Source: Rhodospirillaceae bacterium
GTDB taxonomy: Bacteria > Pseudomonadota > Alphaproteobacteria > UBA8366
Direction of reading: 5' to 3'
Assembly: GCA_002716125.1 (NCBI GenBank)
Contig: PAZH01000040.1
Location: forward strand, 1-64,000
DNA: 64,000 bases
Part shown: piece after piece, positions 9,678-17,237 of the stretch
Numbering within the stretch: the stretch's first letter is position 1
How the letters are laid out: each line of letters begins with the position of its first letter
The notes under the pieces: model-generated
Databases searched by the model: none
Told to the model about the DNA's origin: nothing
What the model saw: only the letters and a program-made list of their open reading frames with translations
Program-made: the position numbers and the translations under genes

Positions 9678-9750
9678 CGTCATTCCCGCGAAGGCGGGAA
9701 TCCAGCGACTCGCACGATCGTTCTCGATCCCCGCCTTTGCGGGAATGACG
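9678..9750. repeat. GTCATTCCCGC...GCGGGAATGAC inverted repeat
   Basis: The arm CGTCATTCCCGCGAAGGCGG (9678-9697) is mirrored by CCCGCCTTTGCGGGAATGACG (ending at 9750), with about 30 bases between. Repeats of this type are scattered through many alphaproteobacterial genomes. It lies between two convergent genes and could act as a bidirectional stem-loop terminator. A related copy is at 26613-26670. Confidence 0.85.
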
Positions 9751-9756
9751 CCGAAC

Positions 9757-10356
9757 CTATTTCCCAAAGAGCCCCTTCAGCCAATTGCCGAGTGCGGCAA
9801 AGAAGAGCGAGAATCCGGAAATCGCTTGTGGCTCTGCAGGCGGCGGCGTAGAGGGAGCCGTCGGCGCCACCGGGCTTTCTTCCGTGGCCGGTTCCGCCGC
9901 CTTATCTTGCGCAATCTCTTCTTCCAACGCTTTGGCGAATTGACCGATCAATTGGGACGCCACCGATTGGATCATCCCGACACCGCGCCCGTACTGTGCG
10001 ACGGAGCCGGACAGCGTTAAATCCGTCTCGATCAACACCTTCGAGCCGGTCTCACTTGGCTCCAAGCGGAAGGTCACGGTCGCATCGGCGCCGCCGCGGC
10101 CTTTTGGATCCTTTCCCTGTGCTTTCACGTTCGCGGTCTGGCCCGCTTCGTCGATATGCTCGAAGCGCGCTTCACCCTCGAAAGTCAGGGCGACCGGACC
10201 GAGACGCACCGATACCGTACCCTTGAAGCTCCTATCGTCAATGACTTCGGTCAGCGTCGCACCCGGCATGCAGGGGGCGATGCGTTCCACGTCCATCAAC
10301 ACGGTCCAGGCTTCTGACGGCGGCAGGGACACTTCGAATGAATTGTCGAATTTCAT
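9757..10356 (-). CDS. CoxG-like SRPBCC protein with C-terminal membrane anchor
   Basis: The 199-residue protein begins MKFDNSFEVSLPPSEAWTVL and continues with RIAPCMPGATL and a GTVSVRLGPV strand, the hallmark pattern of the CoxG branch of the SRPBCC lipid-binding fold. Residues 150-180 are rich in Pro, Ala and Glu, forming a linker to a short hydrophobic end (FSLFFAALGNWLKGLFGK) that could insert into the membrane. CoxG is known to help recruit the molybdenum enzyme CO dehydrogenase to the membrane, and related proteins may deliver quinones. Its place next to the molybdenum hydroxylase large subunit, convergent with it, supports a link. Confidence 0.85.
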   Translation of the reverse strand: MKFDNSFEVSLPPSEAWTVLMDVERIAPCMPGATLTEVIDDRSFKGTVSVRLGPVALTFEGEARFEHIDEAGQTANVKAQGKDPKGRGGADATVTFRLEPSETGSKVLIETDLTLSGSVAQYGRGVGMIQSVASQLIGQFAKALEEEIAQDKAAEPATEESPVAPTAPSTPPPAEPQAISGFSLFFAALGNWLKGLFGK

Positions 10357-10360
10357 GCAA

Positions 10361-11038
10361 CTAGCTCCATGCCCAAACCGGTTGTTCCAAATGCTCGACC
10401 CGCGTGTCCCGCCCGAAAATGCCCACTTCGCGGAATTGATAGATGACGGCGGCGGTCGGCGCGTGCACTTGTGTGTTCACGATGTTGAGGCGGATCAGCG
10501 GCCGGTCGCTCTCGGGGATGGAGGCGAATTCCGGCGTCTCCGGATGCGCCAATTCGCGAAACGGCACCTTATAGATTATCGCGACCTCTCTCGGATTGGC
10601 CTCGGGTTTGATCTCTTCTCCCGCCCAAAACACGAACGGCGTAATGCGGTAGCCGGAGCGCGTCGGATAGTCGTCCAGCATACCCACGAGATGATCCGAC
10701 GTCAAAGAGACGTTAATCTCCTCGCGCATCTCGCGAAGCGCGGCCTCAAGCGCCGTCTCCCCTTCGTCTACACGGCCGCCCGGCAGCGCAAATTGGCCCG
10801 AATGCGCATTGAGACGCGGACTGCGTTTCGTCAACAAGAACGCCGCTTCGTCACCATCGCCAACCACAACAATGGAGACGGCCGCATGCCGCAGGCCGTC
10901 TTCCGACCCGCGGCGGTCCTTGAAACCGTCGATATTTTCCAGCAGTGCCCGGCGCAGCGCATTGTCAAAGGGATATGTCATGTCGGCGAAGAAGATAGCG
11001 TGATTCGCGGCAATCGGTAGCGAAAAGCGGCTCGCCAT
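10361..11038 (-). CDS. Nudix hydrolase, CoA pyrophosphatase-like
   Basis: A 225-residue protein with a near-complete Nudix box, GGRVDEGETALEAALREMRE followed by EINV; the last Gly of the box is Asn. Just before it is LLTKRSPRLNAHSGQFALPG, which resembles the CoA-binding motif of Nudix CoA pyrophosphatases, with the motif's Arg and Phe replaced by Asn and Leu. It probably cleaves a CoA ester or another nucleoside diphosphate derivative. ATG 11038 is chosen because upstream residues overlap the divergent oxidoreductase gene; ATG 10981 (MTYPFDNALR) is the alternative. The stop is 4 bases from the start of the CoxG-like gene, so the two are probably co-transcribed. Confidence 0.85.
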   Translation of the reverse strand: MASRFSLPIAANHAIFFADMTYPFDNALRRALLENIDGFKDRRGSEDGLRHAAVSIVVVGDGDEAAFLLTKRSPRLNAHSGQFALPGGRVDEGETALEAALREMREEINVSLTSDHLVGMLDDYPTRSGYRITPFVFWAGEEIKPEANPREVAIIYKVPFRELAHPETPEFASIPESDRPLIRLNIVNTQVHAPTAAVIYQFREVGIFGRDTRVEHLEQPVWAWS

Positions 11039-11093
11039 CGGAGGTCCTCGACCAATTTTAGTGTTTAATCGAGTGAACATGGGGAGTCCTGGT

Positions 11094-11969
11094 ATGGAAA
11101 TGGGCAAGATCGGCGCGTGGGTCTCGACCAATGCGTTGAACAAGGAACAACTCGCGGAACTGGCGCGCGGCGTTGAAGACCTCGGCTACGACACACTCTG
11201 GTACCCAGAGTCGACGACCTACGAATCGCTCGCAATGGGCAGCTTCCTGCTGGCGAACAGCTCGACCCTGAAGGTCGCGAGCGGTATCGCAAATATTTAT
11301 GCCCGCGATCCTTTCACCGCGATGTCGGGCCACAATTCGCTGAATACGCTTTATGACGACCGCTTCTGCTTGGGGCTTGGCGTCTCACATATCCCACTCG
11401 TCACGGGTCGGCGCGGCCATGCGTTCGGCAAACCGGTCGCAACCATGCGCGCCTATCTGGAAGCGATGGCGGCGGCGGAAGTCGATTTGAAAGCGCCGAC
11501 CCGGAACATTGTCCTGGCCGCACTCGGCCCGCGCATGCTGGAACTCTCCCGCGATATGACCGAAGGATCGCTTCCCTATTGTGTGACGCCCGAACACACC
11601 GCCATGGCGAAGGAGATCATGGGTCCCGACAAATGGCTTTGCGTCGAGCAGAAAATCGTCTTCACCGAGGACGAGAGCGTCGCCCGCGGCGTCGCGGCAA
11701 AAAACATGGCGCGCTATCTCGCCATGCCGAATTATGTCGATAACTGGCTCCGTATCGGCTTTAGCGAACGCGAACTCGAAGGCGGCGGCAATGAGCGGTT
11801 TCTCGATGCAATGGTGCTTTGGGGCAGCGAAGATACGATCCGCTGGGGCCTACAGGCGCATATCGACGCGGGGGCGACGCAATTGGTTATCCAACCGCTC
11901 GATCCGCACGGTAAACCGACCCCCGACTGGAACGCGCTGAAGAGCTTCCGGCCCGAGACGTGGGGTTAA
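11094..11969 (+). CDS. LLM-class (luciferase-like) flavin/F420-type oxidoreductase
   Basis: The 291-residue protein has the bacterial luciferase-like TIM-barrel pattern: GKIGAWVSTNALNKEQLAEL at the start, LGYDTLWYPES, VASGIANIYARDPF, and FCLGLGVSH. These are typical of the LLM TIGR03620-type family. Members use F420 or FMN; whether this host makes F420 cannot be judged here. ATG 11094 is chosen over 11061 and 11079 because GGGGAG lies seven bases upstream. It starts a co-directional run with the SnoaL, rhodanese and quinone reductase genes, but a repeat lies between it and the next gene, so a promoter or processing site may separate them. Confidence 0.85.
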   Translation: MEMGKIGAWVSTNALNKEQLAELARGVEDLGYDTLWYPESTTYESLAMGSFLLANSSTLKVASGIANIYARDPFTAMSGHNSLNTLYDDRFCLGLGVSHIPLVTGRRGHAFGKPVATMRAYLEAMAAAEVDLKAPTRNIVLAALGPRMLELSRDMTEGSLPYCVTPEHTAMAKEIMGPDKWLCVEQKIVFTEDESVARGVAAKNMARYLAMPNYVDNWLRIGFSERELEGGGNERFLDAMVLWGSEDTIRWGLQAHIDAGATQLVIQPLDPHGKPTPDWNALKSFRPETWG

Positions 11970-11984
11970 CACGCATCCGGGCCC

Positions 11985-12038
11985 CATGGTTCGACAGGCT
12001 CACCATGAGGCCCTCATCCTGAGCCTGTCGAAGGATGA
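11985..12038. repeat. TTCGACAGGCTCA/TGAGCCTGTCGAA inverted repeat
   Basis: A perfect 13-base inverted repeat: 11990-12002 pairs with 12020-12032, with CATGAGGCCCTCATCC in the loop. It sits between the LLM oxidoreductase stop and the SnoaL start. The same type of element is found decayed at 2941-3028. The transcript could fold into a strong hairpin that separates expression of the two genes. Confidence 0.85.
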
Positions 12039-12057
12039 TAAAGAGAAGGAACCCGCC

Positions 12058-12489
12058 ATGAACGACATGGACCGTATGCTGATCGAGCACGAATGCCGCA
12101 AGCTGATGCTAAACTATTGCCAACACGTCGATCATCTGGCGCCCGATGCCTTTGCGAACCTGTTTACCGAAGATGCTTTCTATAACCCGGCGGCACATCC
12201 GGAGATGAACGGACGGGCGGAGATCCTCGAATGGATTAAGGCCTATCCCAAGAACCGGCGCGCGCGTCATTGTTCGGTCAATCAAATCGTCGAAGTGATC
12301 GATGCAGATAACGCGACCGGCACCTCTTACGCGATGGTTTTTCGTCAGGAAAATCCGGTCGAAGGCACACCGTCGCCGAACGTGGCACCGCGGGCCGTCG
12401 TCGAGTATCGTGACAAATTCCGCCGCACCACAGAGGGCTGGCGCATCGCGGAACGGCAATATCAATACGACTTTCTACAAGCGGAGTGA
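12058..12489 (+). CDS. SnoaL/NTF2-like small protein
   Basis: A 143-residue protein with the NTF2-like/SnoaL-4 pattern: an N-terminal helix (LMLNYCQHVDHLAPDAFANL) with the LFTEDAFYNP turn, RHCSVNQIVEVIDADNATGT in the middle, and GWRIAERQYQYDF at the end. Family members are small dehydratases, isomerases or hydroxylase partners (for example the small subunit-like fold), so function is open. ATG 12058 follows AGAGAAGGA and matches the family's usual N-terminus. The next gene (rhodanese) starts four bases after this stop, which suggests coupled translation. Confidence 0.85.
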   Translation: MNDMDRMLIEHECRKLMLNYCQHVDHLAPDAFANLFTEDAFYNPAAHPEMNGRAEILEWIKAYPKNRRARHCSVNQIVEVIDADNATGTSYAMVFRQENPVEGTPSPNVAPRAVVEYRDKFRRTTEGWRIAERQYQYDFLQAE

Positions 12490-12493
12490 GACC

Positions 12494-12883
12494 ATGGGAA
12501 TTATGCAACTCGCCGAACAGGCGCTCAGCGAGATCGAATCCATCAGCGCCGAAGACGCAGTGGCGCGCAAGGACAGCGGTGAGCTGGTTTTTGTCGACGT
12601 GCGCGATATCCGCGAGGTCGAGAAGAGCGATACGATCACCGGTTCGCACCATGCGCCGCGCGGCATGATCGAGTTCTGGTTCGACCCGGAGAGCCCCTAT
12701 TACCGCGATATCTACGGCGAGAAGGACAAGACCTACGTCCTGTTCTGCAACGGCAACCCGCGCTCGGCCCTTTCCGCCAAAGCGCTGAAGGACATGGGAA
12801 TCGCGAATGTCGCGCAGCTCGAAGGCGGCATGCCGGCCTGGCGCGACGCCGGTGGCCCGACCGAAGAAAAATCACGGAAATAA
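12494..12883 (+). CDS. Rhodanese-like sulfurtransferase domain protein
   Basis: A single rhodanese domain of 129 residues. It opens with SAEDAVARKDSGELVFVDVR and has the CDC25-like active-site loop LFCNGNPRSALSA with the catalytic Cys present; the loop ends with LEGGMPAWRDAGGP, a common rhodanese finish. It may carry sulfane sulfur (persulfide) between partners. ATG 12494 lies four bases after the SnoaL stop, with GGAGTGAG as a ribosome binding site inside the upstream gene. The quinone reductase gene follows seven bases downstream, so the three form an operon. The substrate is unknown. Confidence 0.9.
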   Translation: MGIMQLAEQALSEIESISAEDAVARKDSGELVFVDVRDIREVEKSDTITGSHHAPRGMIEFWFDPESPYYRDIYGEKDKTYVLFCNGNPRSALSAKALKDMGIANVAQLEGGMPAWRDAGGPTEEKSRK

Positions 12884-12890
12884 CGCGCCC

Positions 12891-13601
12891 ATGCGTGTCT
12901 TCATCGTCCACGCCCATCACGAGCCGAAAAGCTTCAACGGCGCCCTGACCGAGGCGGCGCGGGACGCGCTTCTCGCGAACGGGCATGAAGTCCGCATCTC
13001 CGATCTCTATGCGATGGATTTCGACCCGATCTCCGACCGGCGAAACTTCAAAGGCGTCGGCGACGCGGACTATCTGAAACAGCAGGCCGAGGAAAGTTTC
13101 GCGACCCAGGAAGGCGGTTTCGCCGACGATATCGAGGCGGAGCTGGAAAAGCTGGACTGGTGCGACGTGCTGATCTTTCAATTCCCGCTCTGGTGGTTCG
13201 GCCTACCGGCGATCCTCAAGGGCTGGGTGGACCGCATCTTCGCCATGGATCGGATCTATGGCGGCGGGTATTGGTTCGACGAGGGGTACTTCAAGGGCAA
13301 ACGCGCCATGCTGTCGCTCACAACCGGCGGCGGACCGGGCCCGTTCTCCGAGGGCGGGATCACCGGCGATATCCATACCCACTTAAATTCGATCAATTAC
13401 GGTATCTTCCGCTTCGTCGGTTTCGACGTTCTCCCGCCCTTCATCGCCTGGGCCCCGGCGCGCATCGGCGAGGCGCGCCGGAAAGACAATATCGAGCAAT
13501 ATGTTGAGCGCGTCCTCGCCATCCCCGAAACGGAACCGATCGCCTATCTCCCCTTGAGCGATTACGACCCGAAAACCCTTCGGCTAAAGACGGACGAATA
13601 G
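12891..13601 (+). CDS. NAD(P)H dehydrogenase (quinone), flavodoxin-fold
   Basis: The 236-residue protein starts MRVFIVHAHHEPKSFNGALT, the standard N-terminus of the NQO1/KefF/MdaB-type flavodoxin-like fold, which binds FAD or FMN. Later motifs are ISDLYAMDFDPISDRRNF, FQFPLWWFGLPAILKGWVDR and LSLTTGGGP, all conserved in the family. It likely makes a two-electron reduction of quinones or other electrophiles. It lies in an operon with the SnoaL and rhodanese genes. Its stop is 12 bases from the stop of the convergent aldolase gene. KefF-type proteins are regulators of Kef antiporters, but the Kef-like gene here is 8 kb away, so no link is claimed. Confidence 0.9.
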   Translation: MRVFIVHAHHEPKSFNGALTEAARDALLANGHEVRISDLYAMDFDPISDRRNFKGVGDADYLKQQAEESFATQEGGFADDIEAELEKLDWCDVLIFQFPLWWFGLPAILKGWVDRIFAMDRIYGGGYWFDEGYFKGKRAMLSLTTGGGPGPFSEGGITGDIHTHLNSINYGIFRFVGFDVLPPFIAWAPARIGEARRKDNIEQYVERVLAIPETEPIAYLPLSDYDPKTLRLKTDE

Positions 13602-13613
13602 ATCGTTCTGCCC

Positions 13614-14408
13614 CTACCGCATGTAGTCGTCCATGCCGGCGCGTTCGAGTTGGCGGAGCAGCATCGGCCATTCCTTGCCCGCTTCGAGGAAGCCGCCCTC
13701 GCTGTACATGTTGAGGCCCATGTCGATGGACTTCTGCTGCGTGGCTTCTGAGATCTGCTGAAGCTCCGCCCCGCCGGTCATGGCGTCGATCTGATGGCGG
13801 CAGGCGGTCTCGATCCGATAGATATAGACAAAAGCCTCGCCCACCGTCTTGCCGACCGACAGAAGCCCGTGGTTTCGCAGGATCAGGATCGATTTGCCTT
13901 CGATGTCCTTCACGATCCGGGGCTGTTCACCGGCGTCGACCGCGGGGCCTTCGAAATCGTGATAGCCGACAAATCCCATGATGGTCAGTGCCTTTTGGCT
14001 GACCGGTAGCAGACCGTGCTTCTGCATCGATACGGCCGTGCCGTAGCGGCTGTGGGTATGCAGCACGCAATGGCGCTCGTCGCCCGACATGTGAATGGCG
14101 CCGTGAATGACGAAACCGGCCGGGTTCATCGGGTAATCGCTCTCGCCCAAGAGGTTCCCTTCGCCGTCGACCTTAATGAGGGAGGAGGCCGTAATCTCTT
14201 CGAAGAACATACCGAAGGGGTTCAGCAGGAAATGATCCTTCGTCCCTGGCACACGCAGCGAGAGATGCGTGTTGTTGAGATCGGTCCAGCCGTAGAGGTG
14301 ACACAACCGATAGGCCGCCGCCAACTCGCAGCGCGCTTGCCATTCCTCCGGACTGATATCGGACGGACGACCGTCCTGCGGAAACTCGATAATCGCAGCT
14401 TCGGACAT
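13614..14408 (-). CDS. Class II aldolase/adducin-family protein
   Basis: A 264-residue protein of the zinc-dependent class II aldolase fold. Visible features are the substrate loop GWTDLNNTHLSLRVPG, LLNPFGMFFEEITASSL, the metal-binding HTHSRYG, and the third metal ligand in LRNHGLLSVG. Many members without defined substrate resemble L-fuculose-phosphate aldolase or adducin heads. The ATG at 14408 is preceded by AAAGGAGTTGAGAA, a strong ribosome binding site. It is divergent from the DUF35/thiolase-like pair and convergent with the quinone reductase gene, so it is probably transcribed alone. Confidence 0.9.
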   Translation of the reverse strand: MSEAAIIEFPQDGRPSDISPEEWQARCELAAAYRLCHLYGWTDLNNTHLSLRVPGTKDHFLLNPFGMFFEEITASSLIKVDGEGNLLGESDYPMNPAGFVIHGAIHMSGDERHCVLHTHSRYGTAVSMQKHGLLPVSQKALTIMGFVGYHDFEGPAVDAGEQPRIVKDIEGKSILILRNHGLLSVGKTVGEAFVYIYRIETACRHQIDAMTGGAELQQISEATQQKSIDMGLNMYSEGGFLEAGKEWPMLLRQLERAGMDDYMR

Positions 14409-14554
14409 TTCTCAACTCCTTTCCAAACGCGGTTACGAGAAAAATTAGATCGAATCGGCGAATCCTGAATAGAGCGAAGTTTCGCCTAGTTCTGCGACGC
14501 CGCCGCCCTAATTGAAGAACAGCAATAATTGACCGCGACGGAGGAGCCGTGCCG

Positions 14555-14971
14555 ATGGCCGACTATCAGAAACCGATCCCGCAAGCCTCGCCCGAGACAG
14601 AGCATTTCTGGGCCGGGTGCAAAGAAGGCAAACTGCTGCTGCAGCGCTGTAAGGACACCGGCAAGGCGTATTTCCCGCCGCGCCCGTTCAGCCCCTATAC
14701 GGGCTCGCGCGACGTCGAAGTGTTCGAGGCGTCCGGCAAGGCGAAGCTCTTCAGCTATGTCATCAATCACCGCCCGCCGAAGGGCTTCGAGGACGAAGCG
14801 CCTTACGCGATCGCCGTCGTCGAGCTTGAAGAGGGCCCGCGCATGATGACCAACATCACCGAGTGCGAGCAGACGCCGGAAGCGCTGGAGCTCGATATGG
14901 CGCTCGAGGTCGTCTTTGAAGACATCTCGGACGAAATTTCGCTGCCGAAATTCCGGCCGGCTAAGGGTTGA
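14555..14971 (+). CDS. DUF35 OB-fold protein lacking most zinc-ribbon cysteines
   Basis: The 138-residue protein follows the usual DUF35 pattern (FWAGCKEGKLLLQRCKDTGK, then FPPRPFSPYTG, then an OB-fold with AVVELEEGPRMMTNI). Normal members have a rubredoxin-like zinc ribbon with four Cys; here only the QRC Cys is kept at an equivalent place, the others being Thr, Ser and Tyr. DUF35 proteins pair with thiolase-like enzymes and stabilise the acyl-CoA site, as in the steroid side-chain aldolase Ltp2-ChsH2. The following gene is such a thiolase homologue, 14 bases away. GGAGGAG at 14540-14546 fits ATG 14555 (eight-base spacing) and argues against GTG 14549. Confidence 0.85.
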   Translation: MADYQKPIPQASPETEHFWAGCKEGKLLLQRCKDTGKAYFPPRPFSPYTGSRDVEVFEASGKAKLFSYVINHRPPKGFEDEAPYAIAVVELEEGPRMMTNITECEQTPEALELDMALEVVFEDISDEISLPKFRPAKG

Positions 14972-14985
14972 GGGGAGATCAGACA

Positions 14986-16128
14986 ATGAAACCAGGTTCA
15001 ATTGCCGTTGTCGGCGCGTGCGAGACCACGGAGCTCGGCAAAATCCCTCATATGTCCAACATTCAGCTGCACGCGGACGCGGCGCTTAATGCTATGGCAG
15101 AAACCGGCCTGAAGCCGAGTGACATCGACGGTGTCGCGTGCTGCCGGGAAGAACCGACAGAAATGGCGCACTATCTCGGCATTACGCCGAAATGGGTCGA
15201 CGGTACCGCCGTCGGCGGCACGTCCTTTCTGATCCATCTGCGTCACGCCTGCGCCGCGATCAACGAAGGTCTCTGCGAGACGGTCTTGATCACCCATGGT
15301 GAGTCCGGCCGTTCCAACGTCGTGAAGACCCGCCCGCCGGTCCACCCAGGCAGCCTGAACGGTCAATTCGAGGCTCCCTACGGTGTCGCCGGACCGCCCA
15401 CGATGTTCACTTTACCCGTACTCCGCTATTGCAAGGAGTACGGTGTGCCGATCGAAAAGATCGCCAATGTGGCGGCGATCCAAAGGGAATGGGCCGGTAA
15501 GAACCCGCGCGCCATGTTCCAGGATCCAATTACCGTCGACGACGTGATGAACGCCCGGATGATCGCCTGGCCCTTCACCTTGCTGATGTGCTGCCTCGTC
15601 ACCGACGGCGGCGGCGCCTTGATCGTCACCAAATCGGAACGTGCCAAGGATTTCCCGACCAACCCGGTCTACATCCTCGGCACCGGCGAGAGTGTGGAGA
15701 CCCGCATGGTGAGCCAGCTCGAGAGCTACACCAGCTCCCGCGCATTCCGCGTCTCCTCCACAAAGGCTTTCGAGGAGTCGGGCATCAAACATTCCGATGT
15801 CGATCACCTGATGATCTACGACGCCTTCGCGCATCTCCCGGTCTGGGGTCTTGAGGATCTTGGGTTCTGTGAGCGAGGCGAAGGTCCGGACTTCATCTGG
15901 GAGCGGAACACCGCGCCCGGCGGCAAGCTGCCGATGAACACGTCGGGCGGCGGACTCTCCTATACGCATACGGGCATGTACGGCATGTTCGCGCTGCAGG
16001 AGAGCATCCGTCAAATGCGCGGCACAGCACCGGCGCAAGTCGAAGGTGCGCAGATCGGTGTCTGCCAAGGTGTCGGCGGCATGTTCGCCGCCGCCGGTAC
16101 AATCGTCTTCACAAACCAAGAAGTTTAA
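14986..16128 (+). CDS. Thiolase-superfamily protein (SCP-x/Ltp2-like)
   Basis: A 380-residue thiolase-fold protein. It has IAVVGACETTELGKIPHMSN at the start, CCREEPTEMAHYLG, and late motifs LPMNTSGGGLSYTHTGMYG and VCQGVGGMFAAAG. At the place of the nucleophilic Cys of true thiolases it has AVGGTSF without Cys, whereas the C-terminal His-bearing loop is kept. This matches the SCP2-thiolase-like group that includes retro-aldolases such as Ltp2. The start is set by AGGGGAG eight bases before ATG 14986. Together with the DUF35 gene it probably encodes one heteromeric acyl-CoA enzyme; a lyase or aldolase is more likely than a thiolase. Confidence 0.88.
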   Translation: MKPGSIAVVGACETTELGKIPHMSNIQLHADAALNAMAETGLKPSDIDGVACCREEPTEMAHYLGITPKWVDGTAVGGTSFLIHLRHACAAINEGLCETVLITHGESGRSNVVKTRPPVHPGSLNGQFEAPYGVAGPPTMFTLPVLRYCKEYGVPIEKIANVAAIQREWAGKNPRAMFQDPITVDDVMNARMIAWPFTLLMCCLVTDGGGALIVTKSERAKDFPTNPVYILGTGESVETRMVSQLESYTSSRAFRVSSTKAFEESGIKHSDVDHLMIYDAFAHLPVWGLEDLGFCERGEGPDFIWERNTAPGGKLPMNTSGGGLSYTHTGMYGMFALQESIRQMRGTAPAQVEGAQIGVCQGVGGMFAAAGTIVFTNQEV

Positions 16129-16148
16129 GGGGGGCACCCCTTCCCTTT

Positions 16149-16171
16149 CCCTCCCCCATCTCGGGGGAGGG
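16149..16171. terminator. GC-rich hairpin after the thiolase-like gene
   Basis: CCCTCCCCC at 16149-16157 pairs with GGGGGAGGG at 16163-16171 around a five-base loop. It lies 20 bases after the thiolase-like stop. There is no T-run after it on the plus strand, so it may be a stem-loop that protects or ends the transcript rather than a classic rho-independent terminator. It may also be part of a dispersed repeat. Confidence 0.45.
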
Positions 16172-16246
16172 AACGCATCCTAAAACGTGTCCAGGCTCCT
16201 TCCGACTTGATGAGGGAAGTCAGGATGGGGGTGAGATGTGCCGAAC

Positions 16247-16425
16247 CATCCTTCGAGACGGCGCTTAAGCGCCTCCTCAGGATGAGAAGCAGACTGAAAC
16301 TTTAAAATGAACCTCATCCTGAGGCGCCCGTACGCGCGGGCGTCTCGAAGGATGAAGAGCGGCTTGCGTTTTGAATATCCCTCATCCTGAGGAGCCCGCG
16401 TTCACGCGGGCGTCTCGAAGGATGA
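16247..16425. repeat. Three tandem copies of the TCATCCTGAGG...CTCGAAGGATGA element
   Basis: Copy 1 spans 16247-16286, copy 2 16312-16354 and copy 3 16379-16425. Each has CATCCTTCGAGACG or its complement at one end and CCTCAGGATGAG or its complement at the other, with a GC-rich inverted middle such as GCCCGCGTTCACGCGGGC. Copies 2 and 3 have the same orientation and copy 1 is inverted. This fills the otherwise empty stretch 16172-16432 between the thiolase-like gene and the convergent bicupin gene. No coding sequence is supported in it. Confidence 0.9.
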
Positions 16426-16432
16426 GTCCGTT

Positions 16433-17218
16433 TTATTGAACGGAGCTGTCCGGGCGCATTACGTAAGCGTCCGGGTCGCGCTCGGCGAGTTTGCTCGGAT
16501 CGGAACCGGGCCGTTCGGTCGGGCGCGCCAATTGCAGGATAAGGACTTCCGCCCCTTCCGCACCGGCGCTCAAGGTCGGCGGAGTCTCTCCCGCTTCCAC
16601 ATGGATTAGCGAATGGCGCGGCAAGGGGCCGTCTGGGCCTTCCAGCGCACCTTCGCAAACGAGATAGTATTGTCCCCCTGCATTCGACGGAATGCCGCCC
16701 GATTGCGCATTCGGGCCCAAGCGGATGCCCACCGCATCGACGCCGTCGTCTTGGGGCGCCATCAGGTTTTCCCGTACCGCCTCACCGGCTGCCAGCCGCG
16801 GCCGCGACGTATCGAAATGTCCGGCAATATTGCGGCCGGCCCGGCCCGGCATGTTGTGCTTGTTGCCCGGCATCGCGAAAAAACCGCCGCTCGCGATGGG
16901 CCGCAGCGTGAAGAAGGAGAACCCCTCGTTCTCCCCATAGATCGGACCATAAGGCGTGTACGCATCCGCGTATTGGAACGTGACGGAACGCGCGTCCTTC
17001 TTTCCCATCGTACAGTCGCCGGCGACGACGATCTGGAACTGATCGATATCGTGGAAGTGCGGGCTGATCCGAGCCCCCGGGTAATTGCGCTCGACAAGAA
17101 ACGCCTGCGGGCCGGTATCGATCGTACCGGGGCTGCCGATGTACTCCCGGCGATACCCCATACCCTTTGCTTGCGGCACTTCTTTCCGACCAACATTCTC
17201 ACTTGAGACGATCTGCAT
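16433..17218 (-). CDS. Bicupin-like protein of unknown function
   Basis: The 261-residue protein shows two cupin-like halves: the first with ISPHFHDIDQFQIVVAGDCT (His/Asp/Gln, compatible with a metal-binding barrel) and the second with GGQYYLVCEGALEGPDG. LVERNYPGARISPHFH is typical of cupins that bind small acids. No specific family was recognised. It starts 19 bases after the Gfo/Idh/MocA gene stop, with GGAGGAG in the gap, so the two are one operon and probably act on the same sugar- or acid-like compound. The only neighbour downstream is the repeat cluster at 16247-16425. Confidence 0.7.
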   Translation of the reverse strand: MQIVSSENVGRKEVPQAKGMGYRREYIGSPGTIDTGPQAFLVERNYPGARISPHFHDIDQFQIVVAGDCTMGKKDARSVTFQYADAYTPYGPIYGENEGFSFFTLRPIASGGFFAMPGNKHNMPGRAGRNIAGHFDTSRPRLAAGEAVRENLMAPQDDGVDAVGIRLGPNAQSGGIPSNAGGQYYLVCEGALEGPDGPLPRHSLIHVEAGETPPTLSAGAEGAEVLILQLARPTERPGSDPSKLAERDPDAYVMRPDSSVQ

Positions 17219-17237
17219 GTCTGAACGCTCCTCCGGC

